Assembly (NCBI RefSeq): GCF_023498005.1
Contig: NZ_CP097289.1
Location: 7,502,001-7,566,000, forward strand
Reading direction: 5' to 3'
Source: Streptomyces durmitorensis
GTDB lineage: Bacteria; Actinomycetota; Actinomycetes; Streptomycetales; Streptomycetaceae
Length of the DNA stretch: 64,000 nt
The stretch's first letter is position 1; each line of letters starts with the position of its first letter. Position numbers and translations under genes: made by a program. This document shows positions 22,768 to 31,452 of this stretch, piece after piece. The notes under the pieces were generated by a model, which saw nothing but the letters and a program-made list of their open reading frames with translations, did not search any database and was not told the origin of the DNA.

Positions 22768-24147
22768 ATGACGATCGACGCTTCCCCGGACCGAGCGGTC
22801 CGGGCCGCCATAGCCGCCCGCTTCGAACGGCTCCCCCTGTGCCGCTGGCACGTCACCGTCCGGCTCATCGTGGGCGCGGTCACCTTCTTCGAGGCCTTCG
22901 ACCAGCTCCTGATCGCCTACGCCCTGCCCGGACTGCGCCAGGAGTGGGACCTCAGCACGTCCGCAGCGACACTGCTGCTCACCGTCGGCTCGATCGGCAT
23001 GCTGGTCGGGGCGCTGCTCTCCGGGCGGCTCGCGGACCGGATCGGCCGCGTGAAGGTCATCGCGCTGTGCGTGGCGGTGTCCAGCGTCGCGAACCTGGCC
23101 CTGTCCGTCGCCACGTCACCCGACGCCTTCATGGCCCTGCGGTTCGTCCAGGGCCTGGCGATCGGGGGCGAGGTGCCGGTGGCGGCGACCTTCATCGCCG
23201 AGATCACCCGCAGCCACCAGCGTGGCCGCTTCGTCCTCCTCTACGAGCTGGTGTTCCCGGCAGGTCTGACCGTGGGCGCGCTGGTCGCGGCCTGGGTGGT
23301 GCCGATTCTGGGCTGGCGCTGGATGTACGCGCTCGCGGCTCTGCCGGGCCTGCTCTGCATCCTCGTACAGCGCAAGGTCCCCGAGTCGCCGCGCTGGCTC
23401 GCGGACCACGGCAGGGCGGACGAGGCGGCCGAGGTGATGGCCGGCATCGAGACGGAGGTCGAACGGATCACGGGCAAACCGCTGCCGCCCGTTCCCGAGG
23501 CGCTGCCCGTGGCGGCGCCCGGGGAAGCGGCTTCCGGGCTGCGCGGTTTGTTCACCGGCCGCTACCGGCGCCGGACGCTGGTGATCGGCGTGCTCTGGTT
23601 CACCGGCTACTTCGTCAACTACGGCATCACGTCCTGGCTCCCGACGATCTACCAGAACCGCTACGACCTCTCCCTCTCGGACGCGCTCCTCTACTCGACG
23701 GTCACGTCCTGTGCGGGTCTGCTCGGCTGCCTCGTGGCCGCGCTGACGGTGGACCGCCTGGGGCGCCGGAAGGTCATCACCGGGTGTCTGGGCGGGGCCG
23801 CGGTGATGCTGGTGGCGCTCGCGGCCGTGGGCGCGGGCACGCCGGTGCAGGTCCTGGTGTGGACGTCGCTCGCTGCGGTCTTCTTCTTCGGCTCCAACAT
23901 CTGCCTGTACCTGTACACGCCGGAGCTCTTCCCGACGCGGATGCGGGCGCTGGGCAGCAGCATGGGCGGCGCGATGAACCGGCTCGGCGTGATCCTCGGG
24001 CCGATCGTGGTGGGCGTCGTCTACGCGGGCGGCAATGTGTCCACGGTGTTCGTGATGCTGGGGGCCGTGGCGCTGGTGGGGTCCGTGGTGGCGGCGGTCG
24101 GGGCGGAGGAGACGGCGGGGCGGCGTCTTGAGGAGGTTTCGCCTTAG
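22768..24147 (+). CDS. MFS transporter, aromatic-acid or metabolite:proton symporter-like
   Basis: The product is 459 residues with about 12 membrane segments in two halves. Signatures are FEAFDQLLIAYALPGL in TM1, DRIGRVK after TM2, RFVQGLAIGGEVPVAATFIAEI in TM4-5, and VDRLGRRK in the second half. These fit the AAHS and related metabolite:H+ symporters. It is divergent from the catabolic operon and probably imports its growth substrate. I chose the ATG at 22768; the frame is open upstream but runs through the operator region. It ends convergently with the reductase gene at a palindromic repeat. Confidence 0.88.
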   Translation: MTIDASPDRAVRAAIAARFERLPLCRWHVTVRLIVGAVTFFEAFDQLLIAYALPGLRQEWDLSTSAATLLLTVGSIGMLVGALLSGRLADRIGRVKVIALCVAVSSVANLALSVATSPDAFMALRFVQGLAIGGEVPVAATFIAEITRSHQRGRFVLLYELVFPAGLTVGALVAAWVVPILGWRWMYALAALPGLLCILVQRKVPESPRWLADHGRADEAAEVMAGIETEVERITGKPLPPVPEALPVAAPGEAASGLRGLFTGRYRRRTLVIGVLWFTGYFVNYGITSWLPTIYQNRYDLSLSDALLYSTVTSCAGLLGCLVAALTVDRLGRRKVITGCLGGAAVMLVALAAVGAGTPVQVLVWTSLAAVFFFGSNICLYLYTPELFPTRMRALGSSMGGAMNRLGVILGPIVVGVVYAGGNVSTVFVMLGAVALVGSVVAAVGAEETAGRRLEEVSP

Positions 24148-24172
24148 GCCTTGCGTGCCGTTGATCACCGGC

Positions 24173-24279
24173 GCCGGCCGGGCTATTTCAGCCCGGCCGG
24201 CGTTTGAGGCCATCTTGTCGGGGTCTGGGGCGGAGCCCCAGTTTCGGGAAGGGGCGGGATCGGGGAAAGCCCCGCAGGG
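24173..24279. repeat. Dispersed 107-bp intergenic repeat, copy A (terminator-like)
   Basis: It starts with a perfect 12-bp stem (24173-24184 with 24190-24201, loop ATTTC) and contains a second hairpin, TGGGGCGGAGCCCCA. It lies between convergent genes. A copy of the same length with only a handful of mismatches is at 33939-34045. Probably a mobile or amplified bidirectional terminator element typical of Streptomyces intergenic DNA. Confidence 0.85.
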
Positions 24280-24286
24280 ACCGCCC

Positions 24287-25051
24287 TTACCCGAACCGCT
24301 CGATCCGGATCCGGTCGACCGGCTGGCCCCCGGCCACCAGCAGCCGCGAGGCATGCTCGGCGAAGCCGTTCGAGCCGCAGATGTACGCCTCCCAGCCCCC
24401 CTCGGGCTGAGCGGGCCCCAGCAGCGGGGCCACGTGCGCGGCGCTCAGCCGGCCCTCCGTCCGCGTGAGGACGACCGTGGTCTCGTCGCCGTACTCCTGC
24501 GCGTAGATCAAGTCCTCCGGCGTACGCGCCGAGACGAGAAGCCGCAGCGGCACCGGACGCCCGGCCCGCCGCCAGTGCCGCAGCATCGACATCAGCGGGA
24601 CCACACCGGACCCCGCACCGAGCAGCAGCGCGGGACGGTCCCCGGGCCACGCGAAGAACCCGGACAGCGGACCCCGCACCTCCACCACGTCGCCGACGCG
24701 CGCGACCGTGTGCAGATGACCGGACACCTCGCCGCCCGGCACATGGTCCAGGGTCAGCTCGATCTCGCCGCTCCCGTCCGGGGCCGATGCGATCGAGTAG
24801 TGGCGCTGGGCGACGTACCCGTCCGGGGCCGTGAGCCGCAGCATCAGATGCTGGCCCGGCAGATGCCCCTGCCAGTCCGGCACCTTCAGGCGGAAGCTCG
24901 ACACCGTGCCGGCCGCGTTCTCGCGCCGTACGTCCACCACCGTCGCCCGCTGCCAGACCGCCGCCGCGCGATTGCTCACCGCGATCCGTCCGGGCACGGC
25001 GAACCGCGTCGGGGGCACGAAAGTCCCGGCCACCGTCTCAGTCTCAGTCAC
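24287..25051 (-). CDS. Ferredoxin reductase-type FAD/NAD oxidoreductase
   Basis: The product is about 254 residues with a flavin barrel (PGQHLMLRL, RHYSIASAP) and an NAD domain (ALLLGAGSGVVPLMSML, AYICGSNGFAEHAS). It lacks the C-terminal [2Fe-2S] domain seen in the PDR/VanB reductase. It follows a sulfite-oxidase-like gene in an 8-base GTGACTGA overlap, which is why I prefer the GTG at 25051; a GTG at 25069 is the alternative. The pair probably forms a redox module, with the reductase passing electrons to or from the molybdenum enzyme. Confidence 0.85.
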   Translation of the reverse strand: MTETETVAGTFVPPTRFAVPGRIAVSNRAAAVWQRATVVDVRRENAAGTVSSFRLKVPDWQGHLPGQHLMLRLTAPDGYVAQRHYSIASAPDGSGEIELTLDHVPGGEVSGHLHTVARVGDVVEVRGPLSGFFAWPGDRPALLLGAGSGVVPLMSMLRHWRRAGRPVPLRLLVSARTPEDLIYAQEYGDETTVVLTRTEGRLSAAHVAPLLGPAQPEGGWEAYICGSNGFAEHASRLLVAGGQPVDRIRIERFG

Positions 25052-25697
25052 CGGAGTAACGCTCCTCACGCCAGGGATTGCCCCGGTGGTGATAGCCGTT
25101 CTGCTCCCAGAAGCCGGGCTCGTCGTGGTCCAGGAGCCGCAGCCCCGCGACCCACTTCACGCTCTTCCAGAAGTAGAGATGGGGGACGATCAGGCGCGCG
25201 GGGCCGCCGTGCTCGGGAGGCAGCGGGCCGTCCCCGTACTCCCAGACGATCCACGCCTTGCCGCCCGTCACATCGGCGAGGGGGAGGTTCGTGGTGTACC
25301 CCGTGTGCGAGTACGCGACGACGTGCGTGGCCTCGGGGCGCGGCCCGGCGGCGGCCAGGAACGCGTCCAGGCTCGCCCCGCCGAAGCGCACCCCGAACTT
25401 GGACCAGCTGGTCACGCAGTGGATGTCCCCGCGGTACTCGGACGCGGGCAGCTCGTGCGCGTCGTCCCACGTCCAGGTGCGCGGGGACGTCACGAGTCCG
25501 TCCACGCGGAAAGTCCACTCCGCGGGCGAGAGCTCGGGCGTCACCTCGGCGGACAGGACGGGCCAGCCGTCGGCGGCGTCGTACTGCCCGGGAGGCAGCC
25601 GTGGGTCGCGGTCGGCCGCGCGGGCGCGGCCGGTGAAGCCGCGGGTGGGTTCGACGGGCCTACGCTGCTCGATGGTCGTACGGTGCTCGATGGTCAT
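25044..25697 (-). CDS. Sulfite-oxidase-like molybdopterin oxidoreductase
   Basis: The product is 217 residues and contains only the Moco domain of the sulfite oxidase family. WTFRVDGLV and RTWTWDDAHELP are followed by DIHCVTSWSKFGVRFGG, whose Cys ligates molybdenum, and by AYSHTGYTTNLPL. There is no Tat signal and no heme or dimer domain, so it is cytoplasmic. Substrate unknown; sulfite or a sulfoxide is plausible in this sulfur-related cluster. The ATG overlaps the amidohydrolase stop (ATGA). Confidence 0.85.
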   Translation of the reverse strand: MTIEHRTTIEQRRPVEPTRGFTGRARAADRDPRLPPGQYDAADGWPVLSAEVTPELSPAEWTFRVDGLVTSPRTWTWDDAHELPASEYRGDIHCVTSWSKFGVRFGGASLDAFLAAAGPRPEATHVVAYSHTGYTTNLPLADVTGGKAWIVWEYGDGPLPPEHGGPARLIVPHLYFWKSVKWVAGLRLLDHDEPGFWEQNGYHHRGNPWREERYSGD

Positions 25698-27064
25698 ACG
25701 GTGCTTGCCACTTCGGAGGTGCTCGGTGCCGCGGAGTCGGCCGCGTCCTGCAGGGCTCGCAGCGCGCGCTGCTCGTCCACTGTCTCCAGCGTACGGTCGC
25801 GCATCAGGACACGGCCGTCGACCACCGTGTCGCGCACGTCGGACGAGGCGGCGGAGTACGCCAGCATCGACCACGGGTCGTGCCGCGGCGTGAGATGCGG
25901 CCGGGCGAGGTCGAGGACGATCAGGTCCGCGCGCTTGCCCGGCTCCAGGGAGCCCAGCTGGTTGCCGAGGCCAAGGGCCCGCGCGGATTCGATGGTCGCC
26001 ATCCGGACGGCCTGCTCCGCGCCGACCGCCGTCGGGTCGCCGCCCGCCTTGTGCACGAGCGCCGCGAGCTTCACCGCGCCGAGCAGGTCGAGCGTGTTGG
26101 AACTCACGGCGCCGTCCGTGCCGAGGCCCACCGTGACGCCCGCGTCGAGCAGGGCGGGGACGCGCGCGATGCCGCAGCCCAGCTTCAGGTTCGACACCGG
26201 GCAGTGCGCGACGGCCGTGCCGGTGCGGGCGATGGCCGCGATCTCCGCGTCCGTGAGGTCCACCGCGTGCGCGAGCAGCGTGTCCGGGCCGAGCACGCCG
26301 AGCGATTCGAGCAGCTCCACGGGGCGCATGCCGTGCTGCTCGGTGACCATCGCCACCTCGCCCGCGTTCTCGGCGGCGTGGATGTGCAGGAGCGCGCCGT
26401 GCTCGCGGGCCAGCGCGCTGATCGCCGTCAGCTGTTCCGGTACGAGGGTGTACGCGGAGTGCGCGAAGACCACAGGCCGGGTGCCAGGGGCCGGGGTGCG
26501 GGCGGCCAGGTCGGCCGCCGCCCAGCCGAGCCGGTCGGCGTAGGGGCGACCGTCCGGCGGGCCCGGCACGTCCATGAACGTGGGGCCCGTCAGGAGGCGC
26601 CACCCGGCATCGCGGGCCACGGCCTCGGCCGCCTCGTGGAACCAGTACATGTCGAGCGCCGTGGTGACCCCGCCGCGCACGGACTCGGCGATCGCGCCCT
26701 GGATGCCCGCCGTCACCGTCTCCGGGGAGAGCTGCTTCGCCTCGGCCGGGATCACGCGGGCCAGGAAGCCCTGCAGCGTGAGGTCGTCGGCGATGCCGCG
26801 GAACAGGGTCATCGCCAGGTGCGTGTGCGTGTTGATCAGGCCGGGCAGGACGAGGCAGCCGCGGGCGTCGAGTTCGTCGGCCGCCTCGTACGCGGCGCGC
26901 AGCCGCTCGGCGGGGCCGACCTCGACGATCCGGCCGTCGCGCACGGCGACGGCGCCGTCCTTCACGACCGTGCCGGACGCGTCGACGGTGAGGACGTCGC
27001 CGCCGTGGACCAGGAGGTCCATGGAGCCGCCCCGGTCCTGGGCCGGCAGGTCAGTGGGGTGCAT
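25694..27064 (-). CDS. Amidohydrolase, MTA/S-adenosylhomocysteine deaminase-like
   Basis: The product is 456 residues. The metal site of the TrzA/MtaD-type amidohydrolases is visible: His80 and His82 in NTHTHLAMTLFRG, His in LHIHAAENAGE, His in LLAHAVDL and Asp in GLGTDGAVSSN. This group deaminates adenosine-type compounds such as 5'-methylthioadenosine and S-adenosylhomocysteine. With the nucleoside phosphorylase upstream and mtnABCD nearby, deamination of methylthioadenosine to methylthioinosine is the best guess; guanine or 8-oxoguanine deamination is an alternative. GGAG precedes the ATG at 27064; an internal ATG at 27022 is a weaker start. Confidence 0.85.
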   Translation of the reverse strand: MHPTDLPAQDRGGSMDLLVHGGDVLTVDASGTVVKDGAVAVRDGRIVEVGPAERLRAAYEAADELDARGCLVLPGLINTHTHLAMTLFRGIADDLTLQGFLARVIPAEAKQLSPETVTAGIQGAIAESVRGGVTTALDMYWFHEAAEAVARDAGWRLLTGPTFMDVPGPPDGRPYADRLGWAAADLAARTPAPGTRPVVFAHSAYTLVPEQLTAISALAREHGALLHIHAAENAGEVAMVTEQHGMRPVELLESLGVLGPDTLLAHAVDLTDAEIAAIARTGTAVAHCPVSNLKLGCGIARVPALLDAGVTVGLGTDGAVSSNTLDLLGAVKLAALVHKAGGDPTAVGAEQAVRMATIESARALGLGNQLGSLEPGKRADLIVLDLARPHLTPRHDPWSMLAYSAASSDVRDTVVDGRVLMRDRTLETVDEQRALRALQDAADSAAPSTSEVASTV

Positions 27065-27100
27065 CGGTTCCGTTCTCCACAAGGTCGTTCGGGTGGCTGC

Positions 27101-27883
27101 TCAGTGCTCCGTGGCGGCCAGGAGCCGGAGCGCGTCCAAGGCTATCCGGGCGCCCCGGTCGACTCCCTCGGCCACCACGTTGCGGTGCGGGTTGTAGCCG
27201 CCTGTCGAAAAAGGGGCGTCCTCGTCGACGAGTTCGTCGGCGTTGGCGCCGTCCACTACCAGCGCGCCGCCCGCGACGAGACCGTGCGTGGACGCGAAGA
27301 CGTACAGCGCCGAGAGCTCCATCTCGATGGCAGCGATCCCGGCGGCCGCGTACGCCTCGCCGGGCAGCGGCAGGAAGCCGGGCTGGAACGCGGCCCGCGT
27401 CCACACCACGCCACGGTGGTACGGGGCCTGCGCCGCGCGCGCCGCCCGCTGGAGCGCGATGACCGCCTCCGGAGTCGCGAACGCCGGGTACTCGGCGGGG
27501 ATCAGCTGCTGCGTCACGCCGTCGTCGCGCACCGCCGCGTCCGCGATGACCAGGTCGCCGTCGCGGATGCCGGGGCGGATCGCGCCCGCCGTGCCGAGCC
27601 GCAGGATGGTGGTGACGCCCGCATCGGCGAGCTCCTGGAAGAGCAGGATCGCGCCGGGGGCGCCGACGCCGTGCGAGGCGACGACGACCGGGGTGCCCTG
27701 CCACGTGCCGGTGAAGGTGCGGTACTCGCGGTGGTACGACACCTCCTTCGTGTCGTCCAGGAGATCGGCGACGGCGCTCGCGCGCGCCGGGTCGCCCACG
27801 ACGACGGCGCGGGTGGGCAGGCCGGTGCGGGGGACGCGGGTGATGGGCAGCGCGTCGGTGAACGTTCGGGCTTCGGTCGTCAT
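27101..27883 (-). CDS. Nucleoside phosphorylase (PNP/UDP family)
   Basis: The product is 260 residues. It has the phosphate-binding GDPARA, the glycine-rich ILRLGTAGAI and the ribose-binding AIEMELSALY, a trimer- or hexamer-forming PNP/uridine phosphorylase pattern. It splits a nucleoside with phosphate to base and (methylthio)ribose-1-phosphate. In this cluster methylthioinosine is a reasonable substrate, giving methylthioribose-1-phosphate directly for MtnA. It is coupled to the ABC permease gene (ATGA overlap) and has GGAG 7 bases before its ATG. Confidence 0.87.
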   Translation of the reverse strand: MTTEARTFTDALPITRVPRTGLPTRAVVVGDPARASAVADLLDDTKEVSYHREYRTFTGTWQGTPVVVASHGVGAPGAILLFQELADAGVTTILRLGTAGAIRPGIRDGDLVIADAAVRDDGVTQQLIPAEYPAFATPEAVIALQRAARAAQAPYHRGVVWTRAAFQPGFLPLPGEAYAAAGIAAIEMELSALYVFASTHGLVAGGALVVDGANADELVDEDAPFSTGGYNPHRNVVAEGVDRGARIALDALRLLAATEH

Positions 27884-28776
27884 GAGGGTGCTCCTACCAG
27901 GGGCTGCTTGCGGCGGCGCCTGCGCGCCGTGGACAGGAAGAGTGCGGCGAGCGTCACCACGTACGGCGCCGCGTCGGTCGCCTGCTGTGGCATGCCGAGC
28001 CCCTGGAGACGGAAGCCGACGGCCTCCGCGATGCCGAACAGCAGCCCGGCGAGCAGGACGCCGAGCGGCAGGGCGCGGCCCAGCATCACGGCCACCACGG
28101 CGATCCAACCACGCCCGGCCGTCATGTTCTCGGAGAACAACGTGACGTTGCCGAGGGCTAGTTGGGCTCCCGCGAGCCCGCACAGGACGCCTGACGTCAG
28201 GACGGCGGCGTACTGGTACTTTGCCGGGCTCACCCCCAGCGTCGCCGCCGCGTCGGGCGCCTCGCCCACGCCGCGAAGCCGCAGGCCCCACGGGTGGCGG
28301 GCCAGGAACACCGCGGCCACGGCGACGGCGGCCCACGAGAGGTACACGAGCGCGGAGTGCCCGGAGAACACCGCCCCGGCGAACGGGATGTCGATGCCGC
28401 CGAGTCCGGCCAACTCCGGGTCGGAGAAGGTGCCCTGCACGCCGAAGACCGTACGCAGCAGGAACCCCGTCAGACCGACCGCGAGGAGGTTGAGCGCGAC
28501 GCCGAGCACGACGGCGTCACCGCGCAGCGAGATCGTCCCGACGGCCAGGATCATCGAGTACGCCGCCGACGCGAGGGCGGCGAACACGACACCGAGCCAG
28601 GCGCTCCCGGTGAACCAGCTGCCCGCGACACCGCTGAAGCAGCCGATCAGCATCATGCCTTCGAGGCCGATGTTGAAGACGCCCGCGCGCTCGCAGATCG
28701 CGCCGCCGAGCGCGGCGAGGAGGATCGGGGTGAGGGCGAGGAGCGCCGAGTGGAACAGCGCGGAATCGATGCTCAT
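27880..28776 (-). CDS. Nucleoside-type ABC transporter permease, second subunit
   Basis: The product is 298 residues with about 8-9 hydrophobic segments and the family motif ERAGVFNIGLEGMMLIGCF near residue 35, followed by LRGDAVVLGVALNLLAVGLTG. This is the shorter permease of BmpA-dependent (guanosine or simple-sugar-like) ABC importers. The ATG at 28776 overlaps the stop of the first permease gene (ATGA). The highly basic C terminus (STARRRRRKQPL) is cytoplasmic. Confidence 0.9.
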   Translation of the reverse strand: MSIDSALFHSALLALTPILLAALGGAICERAGVFNIGLEGMMLIGCFSGVAGSWFTGSAWLGVVFAALASAAYSMILAVGTISLRGDAVVLGVALNLLAVGLTGFLLRTVFGVQGTFSDPELAGLGGIDIPFAGAVFSGHSALVYLSWAAVAVAAVFLARHPWGLRLRGVGEAPDAAATLGVSPAKYQYAAVLTSGVLCGLAGAQLALGNVTLFSENMTAGRGWIAVVAVMLGRALPLGVLLAGLLFGIAEAVGFRLQGLGMPQQATDAAPYVVTLAALFLSTARRRRRKQPLVGAPS

Positions 28777-29852
28777 CGCACGCTCACTTCCTTCACTTCG
28801 ATCTCGGCGGTGGGCTTCTTCCTCGCCCGCCGCCACGTCAGGTTGAGCCGCGCCGCCAGGAAGACGATGACGACGGCCTGGAGGACCTGCGTCAGCTCGC
28901 GCGGCACCTCGGTGGTCCGCTCCATGGCGAGCCCGCCCACTTCGAGCGCCGCGAAGAACAGGGCGGCGAGCGCCGTCCCGAGGGGCGCCGCGGCGGCGAG
29001 GAGCGCGGCCGTCAGGCCGGTCCAGGTGTGCCCGGCCGCGGTGAGCGAACCGTCGATGAAGCGATAGGGGAAGCTCAGTACGCCGATGGCGCCGACCAGA
29101 CCCGCGACGGCCCCGGAGAGCGCCATGAGCCGCAGCGTCAGCCGCGGCCTGTCGACCCCCGCGTACGCGGCGAAGCGCGGATTGAGCCCCGTCATGCGGA
29201 TCTCGTAGCCGGTGGCGGTACGGGCGTCGGCGAACACGAAGACGGCGACCGCGGCGGCCACCAGGAGCAGCCCGACGGTGACGGTCGACGACCCGAAGGC
29301 GGGCAGCTCGACCCCGTCGGGAAGCCGCCGGGTCTGCGGAAGGCTCGACCCGTCCTCCTTGAGCGGAAAGCGCGCGAGGTAGGAGGCGAAGGACATCGCC
29401 GGATAGCCGAGCAGCAGGCTGCTGACGAGCAGCGGCACCCCGAACCGGTTCTGGCAGACGGCGGCGAGCGCGGCGTAGGCGGCGCCGGCCGCCATCCCCG
29501 CGAGCAGGCAGGCGACGACGGTCAGCGGCGCGGGCAGCGGCGAGTAGAGCCCGGTGGCGGCCGCGGCGATCCCGCCGAGCACCAACTGCCCGTCACCGCC
29601 GAGGTTGAGCAGCCCCGCCCGCATGGGGATCGCGAGCGCGAGGGCGAGCCCGATGACGCTGGTCCCGGTGGTGAGCGTGGACCCGATGCCGTCGGGCCCG
29701 AGCGCGCCGCTGACGACGGAGCCGTACGCCCCGACGGGGTCGGCCCCCGTCCCGACGAGGAAGAGCGCGCCGACGATCACGGCGGCGACGACGGAGTGCA
29801 GCGCGGGGGAGCGAAGGCTCCGGCTGCCCAGGGAGCGGATCGTGGCACCCAT
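28773..29852 (-). CDS. Nucleoside-type ABC transporter permease, first subunit
   Basis: The product is 359 residues, multispanning, with ALALAIPMRAGLLNLGGDGQLVLGG (the matching motif of the first permease) and a cytoplasmic loop TATGYEIRMTGLNPRFAAYAGV. It pairs with the 298-residue permease, the double ABC ATPase and the BmpA-like lipoprotein to form one importer, likely for purine nucleosides or methylthio-nucleosides. Its ATG is 1 base after the ATPase stop codon. Confidence 0.9.
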   Translation of the reverse strand: MGATIRSLGSRSLRSPALHSVVAAVIVGALFLVGTGADPVGAYGSVVSGALGPDGIGSTLTTGTSVIGLALALAIPMRAGLLNLGGDGQLVLGGIAAAATGLYSPLPAPLTVVACLLAGMAAGAAYAALAAVCQNRFGVPLLVSSLLLGYPAMSFASYLARFPLKEDGSSLPQTRRLPDGVELPAFGSSTVTVGLLLVAAAVAVFVFADARTATGYEIRMTGLNPRFAAYAGVDRPRLTLRLMALSGAVAGLVGAIGVLSFPYRFIDGSLTAAGHTWTGLTAALLAAAAPLGTALAALFFAALEVGGLAMERTTEVPRELTQVLQAVVIVFLAARLNLTWRRARKKPTAEIEVKEVSVR

Positions 29853-29853
29853 G

Positions 29854-31452
29854 TCAGGGGGCCTCCTTCACGGGGGCGGGTTCGCTCTCGCGGGGAGGCG
29901 GGACCGTGGCTTCATCGGTGGTGCCGGTGCCGGTGCCGGTGCCGGTGCCGGTGCCCGAGCCGCCCGCCATGGCGAGACCGAGGGTTCGCTCGTCCGCGTC
30001 CGCGCGGGCGTACTCCGCGGCCACCCGCCCCTCGTACATCACCAGGACACGGTCCGACAGGCCGCGGATCTCGCTCAGTTCGGCGGAGACCAGGAGGATC
30101 GCGTGGCCCGCGTCGCGGTGGGCGATCAGCTGGTCGTGGATGGTCTGGATGGCGCCGATGTCGACGCCCCGGGTGGGCTGCTCGACGATCAACAGGGGCG
30201 ATTCATGGGCGAGTTCGCGGCCGATCACCAGCTTCTGGAGGTTGCCGCCGGACAGCGAGCCCGCCGTGTGGCGGGACGAGGCCGCCCTGATGCCGAAGCG
30301 TTCGATCAGGACGCGCGCGTGCTCGCGGAGCCAGGACGGGTGCAGGAGGCCGTGCCCCCGGTGGTGGCCCATCGCCAGGTTCTCGGCGATCGTCGCGGCC
30401 TGCGCCGTGCCGACCGCCGCGCGGTCCTCGGGGACGTAGGCGAGACCCGCAGCGCGGCGCCCCGCGGCCGACGCGTCCGTGACGTCCTGCCCGCAGAGCG
30501 TGACCCGGCCGCGGGAGACCGGACGCAATCCGGCTATCGCCTCGACGAGTTCGCTCTGGCCGTTGCCCGCCACGCCCGCGATCCCCACGATCTCGCCCGC
30601 GCGGACGGAGAGCGTGACCTCGCGCACGGCGTCCGTCGACAGGGAGTCGACGAGGAGGACGTCGCCGCCCGGAGTTCCCGTCGGATGCACGCGGTCCAGC
30701 TCCACCGCGCGTCCCGTCATCGCGGCGGCGATCCCGTCCGCGCTGGTGTCCGCGGTCCGCATCCGCGCCGCGACGCGGCCGTCCCGCAGGACCGTCACCG
30801 CGTCGCTGCCCTCCATCACCTCGCGCAGCTTGTGGGTGACGAGGAGAATCGTGCGCCCGTCGTCCGCGAGGGAGCGCAGCACACCGAACAAGGCGTCGGC
30901 CTCCGACGGGGTCAGGACCGCCGTCGGCTCGTCGAGGATCAGCGTGCGGGCGCCGCGGTAGAGGAGCTTGAGGATCTCCACCCGCTGGCGCACGCCCACC
31001 GGCAGGTCCCCGACCTTCGCCGCCGGGTCCACCGCGAGCCCGTGTTCCTCGGCGAGCGCACCCACCCGCCGCAGCGCCTTTGCCCGGTCCGTCAGACCGA
31101 AACGGCGCGGCTCGGCGGCGTACACGACGTTCTCCGCGACCGTGAAGGACGGGAAGAGCTTGAAGCTCTGGTGCACCATGCCGAGGCCCGCCGCGATCGC
31201 CTCGCTCGGGCTCGCGAACGTGCGCTCGCGCCCGTCGAGCAGGATCTGCCCGGCGTCCGGCCGCTGAAGCCCGTAGAGCACGGACATGAGCGTCGACTTG
31301 CCCGCGCCGTTCTCGCCCATCAGGGCGTGGATCTCGCCGCGCGCGACGGTCAGGTCCACCCGGTCGTTGGCGAGGGTGCCGGGGAACTCCTTGGTGATGC
31401 CGCGGAGTTCGACGGCGGGGGAGTCGGTGCCGGAATCAGGCAGCGGGGTCAT
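29854..31452 (-). CDS. ABC transporter ATP-binding protein with two ATPase domains
   Basis: The product is 532 residues with duplicated ABC domains. The first has Walker A GENGAGKST near residue 50 and LILDEPTAVLTPSE. The second has a degenerate Walker A (GVAGNGQSEL), the signature LSGGNLQK and LLIVEQPTRGVD. This is the usual arrangement of BmpA-associated importers. The C terminus ends in a GT-repeat tail encoded by six GGTGCC copies. Its start overlaps the end of the BmpA gene by 17 bases. Confidence 0.92.
   Translation of the reverse strand: MTPLPDSGTDSPAVELRGITKEFPGTLANDRVDLTVARGEIHALMGENGAGKSTLMSVLYGLQRPDAGQILLDGRERTFASPSEAIAAGLGMVHQSFKLFPSFTVAENVVYAAEPRRFGLTDRAKALRRVGALAEEHGLAVDPAAKVGDLPVGVRQRVEILKLLYRGARTLILDEPTAVLTPSEADALFGVLRSLADDGRTILLVTHKLREVMEGSDAVTVLRDGRVAARMRTADTSADGIAAAMTGRAVELDRVHPTGTPGGDVLLVDSLSTDAVREVTLSVRAGEIVGIAGVAGNGQSELVEAIAGLRPVSRGRVTLCGQDVTDASAAGRRAAGLAYVPEDRAAVGTAQAATIAENLAMGHHRGHGLLHPSWLREHARVLIERFGIRAASSRHTAGSLSGGNLQKLVIGRELAHESPLLIVEQPTRGVDIGAIQTIHDQLIAHRDAGHAILLVSAELSEIRGLSDRVLVMYEGRVAAEYARADADERTLGLAMAGGSGTGTGTGTGTGTTDEATVPPPRESEPAPVKEAP
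29920..29955. repeat. Six tandem copies of GGTGCC in the ABC ATPase gene
   Basis: A 36-base hexanucleotide microsatellite near the 3' end of the ATPase gene encodes a Gly-Thr repeat. Length changes in steps of 6 would keep the frame. Confidence 0.9.

Noticed and set aside
24141..24286. Insertion sequence remnant at the repeated element
   Set aside because: The repeat is 107 bp with hairpins but no transposase fragment or target duplication; it fits an intergenic terminator-type repeat better.
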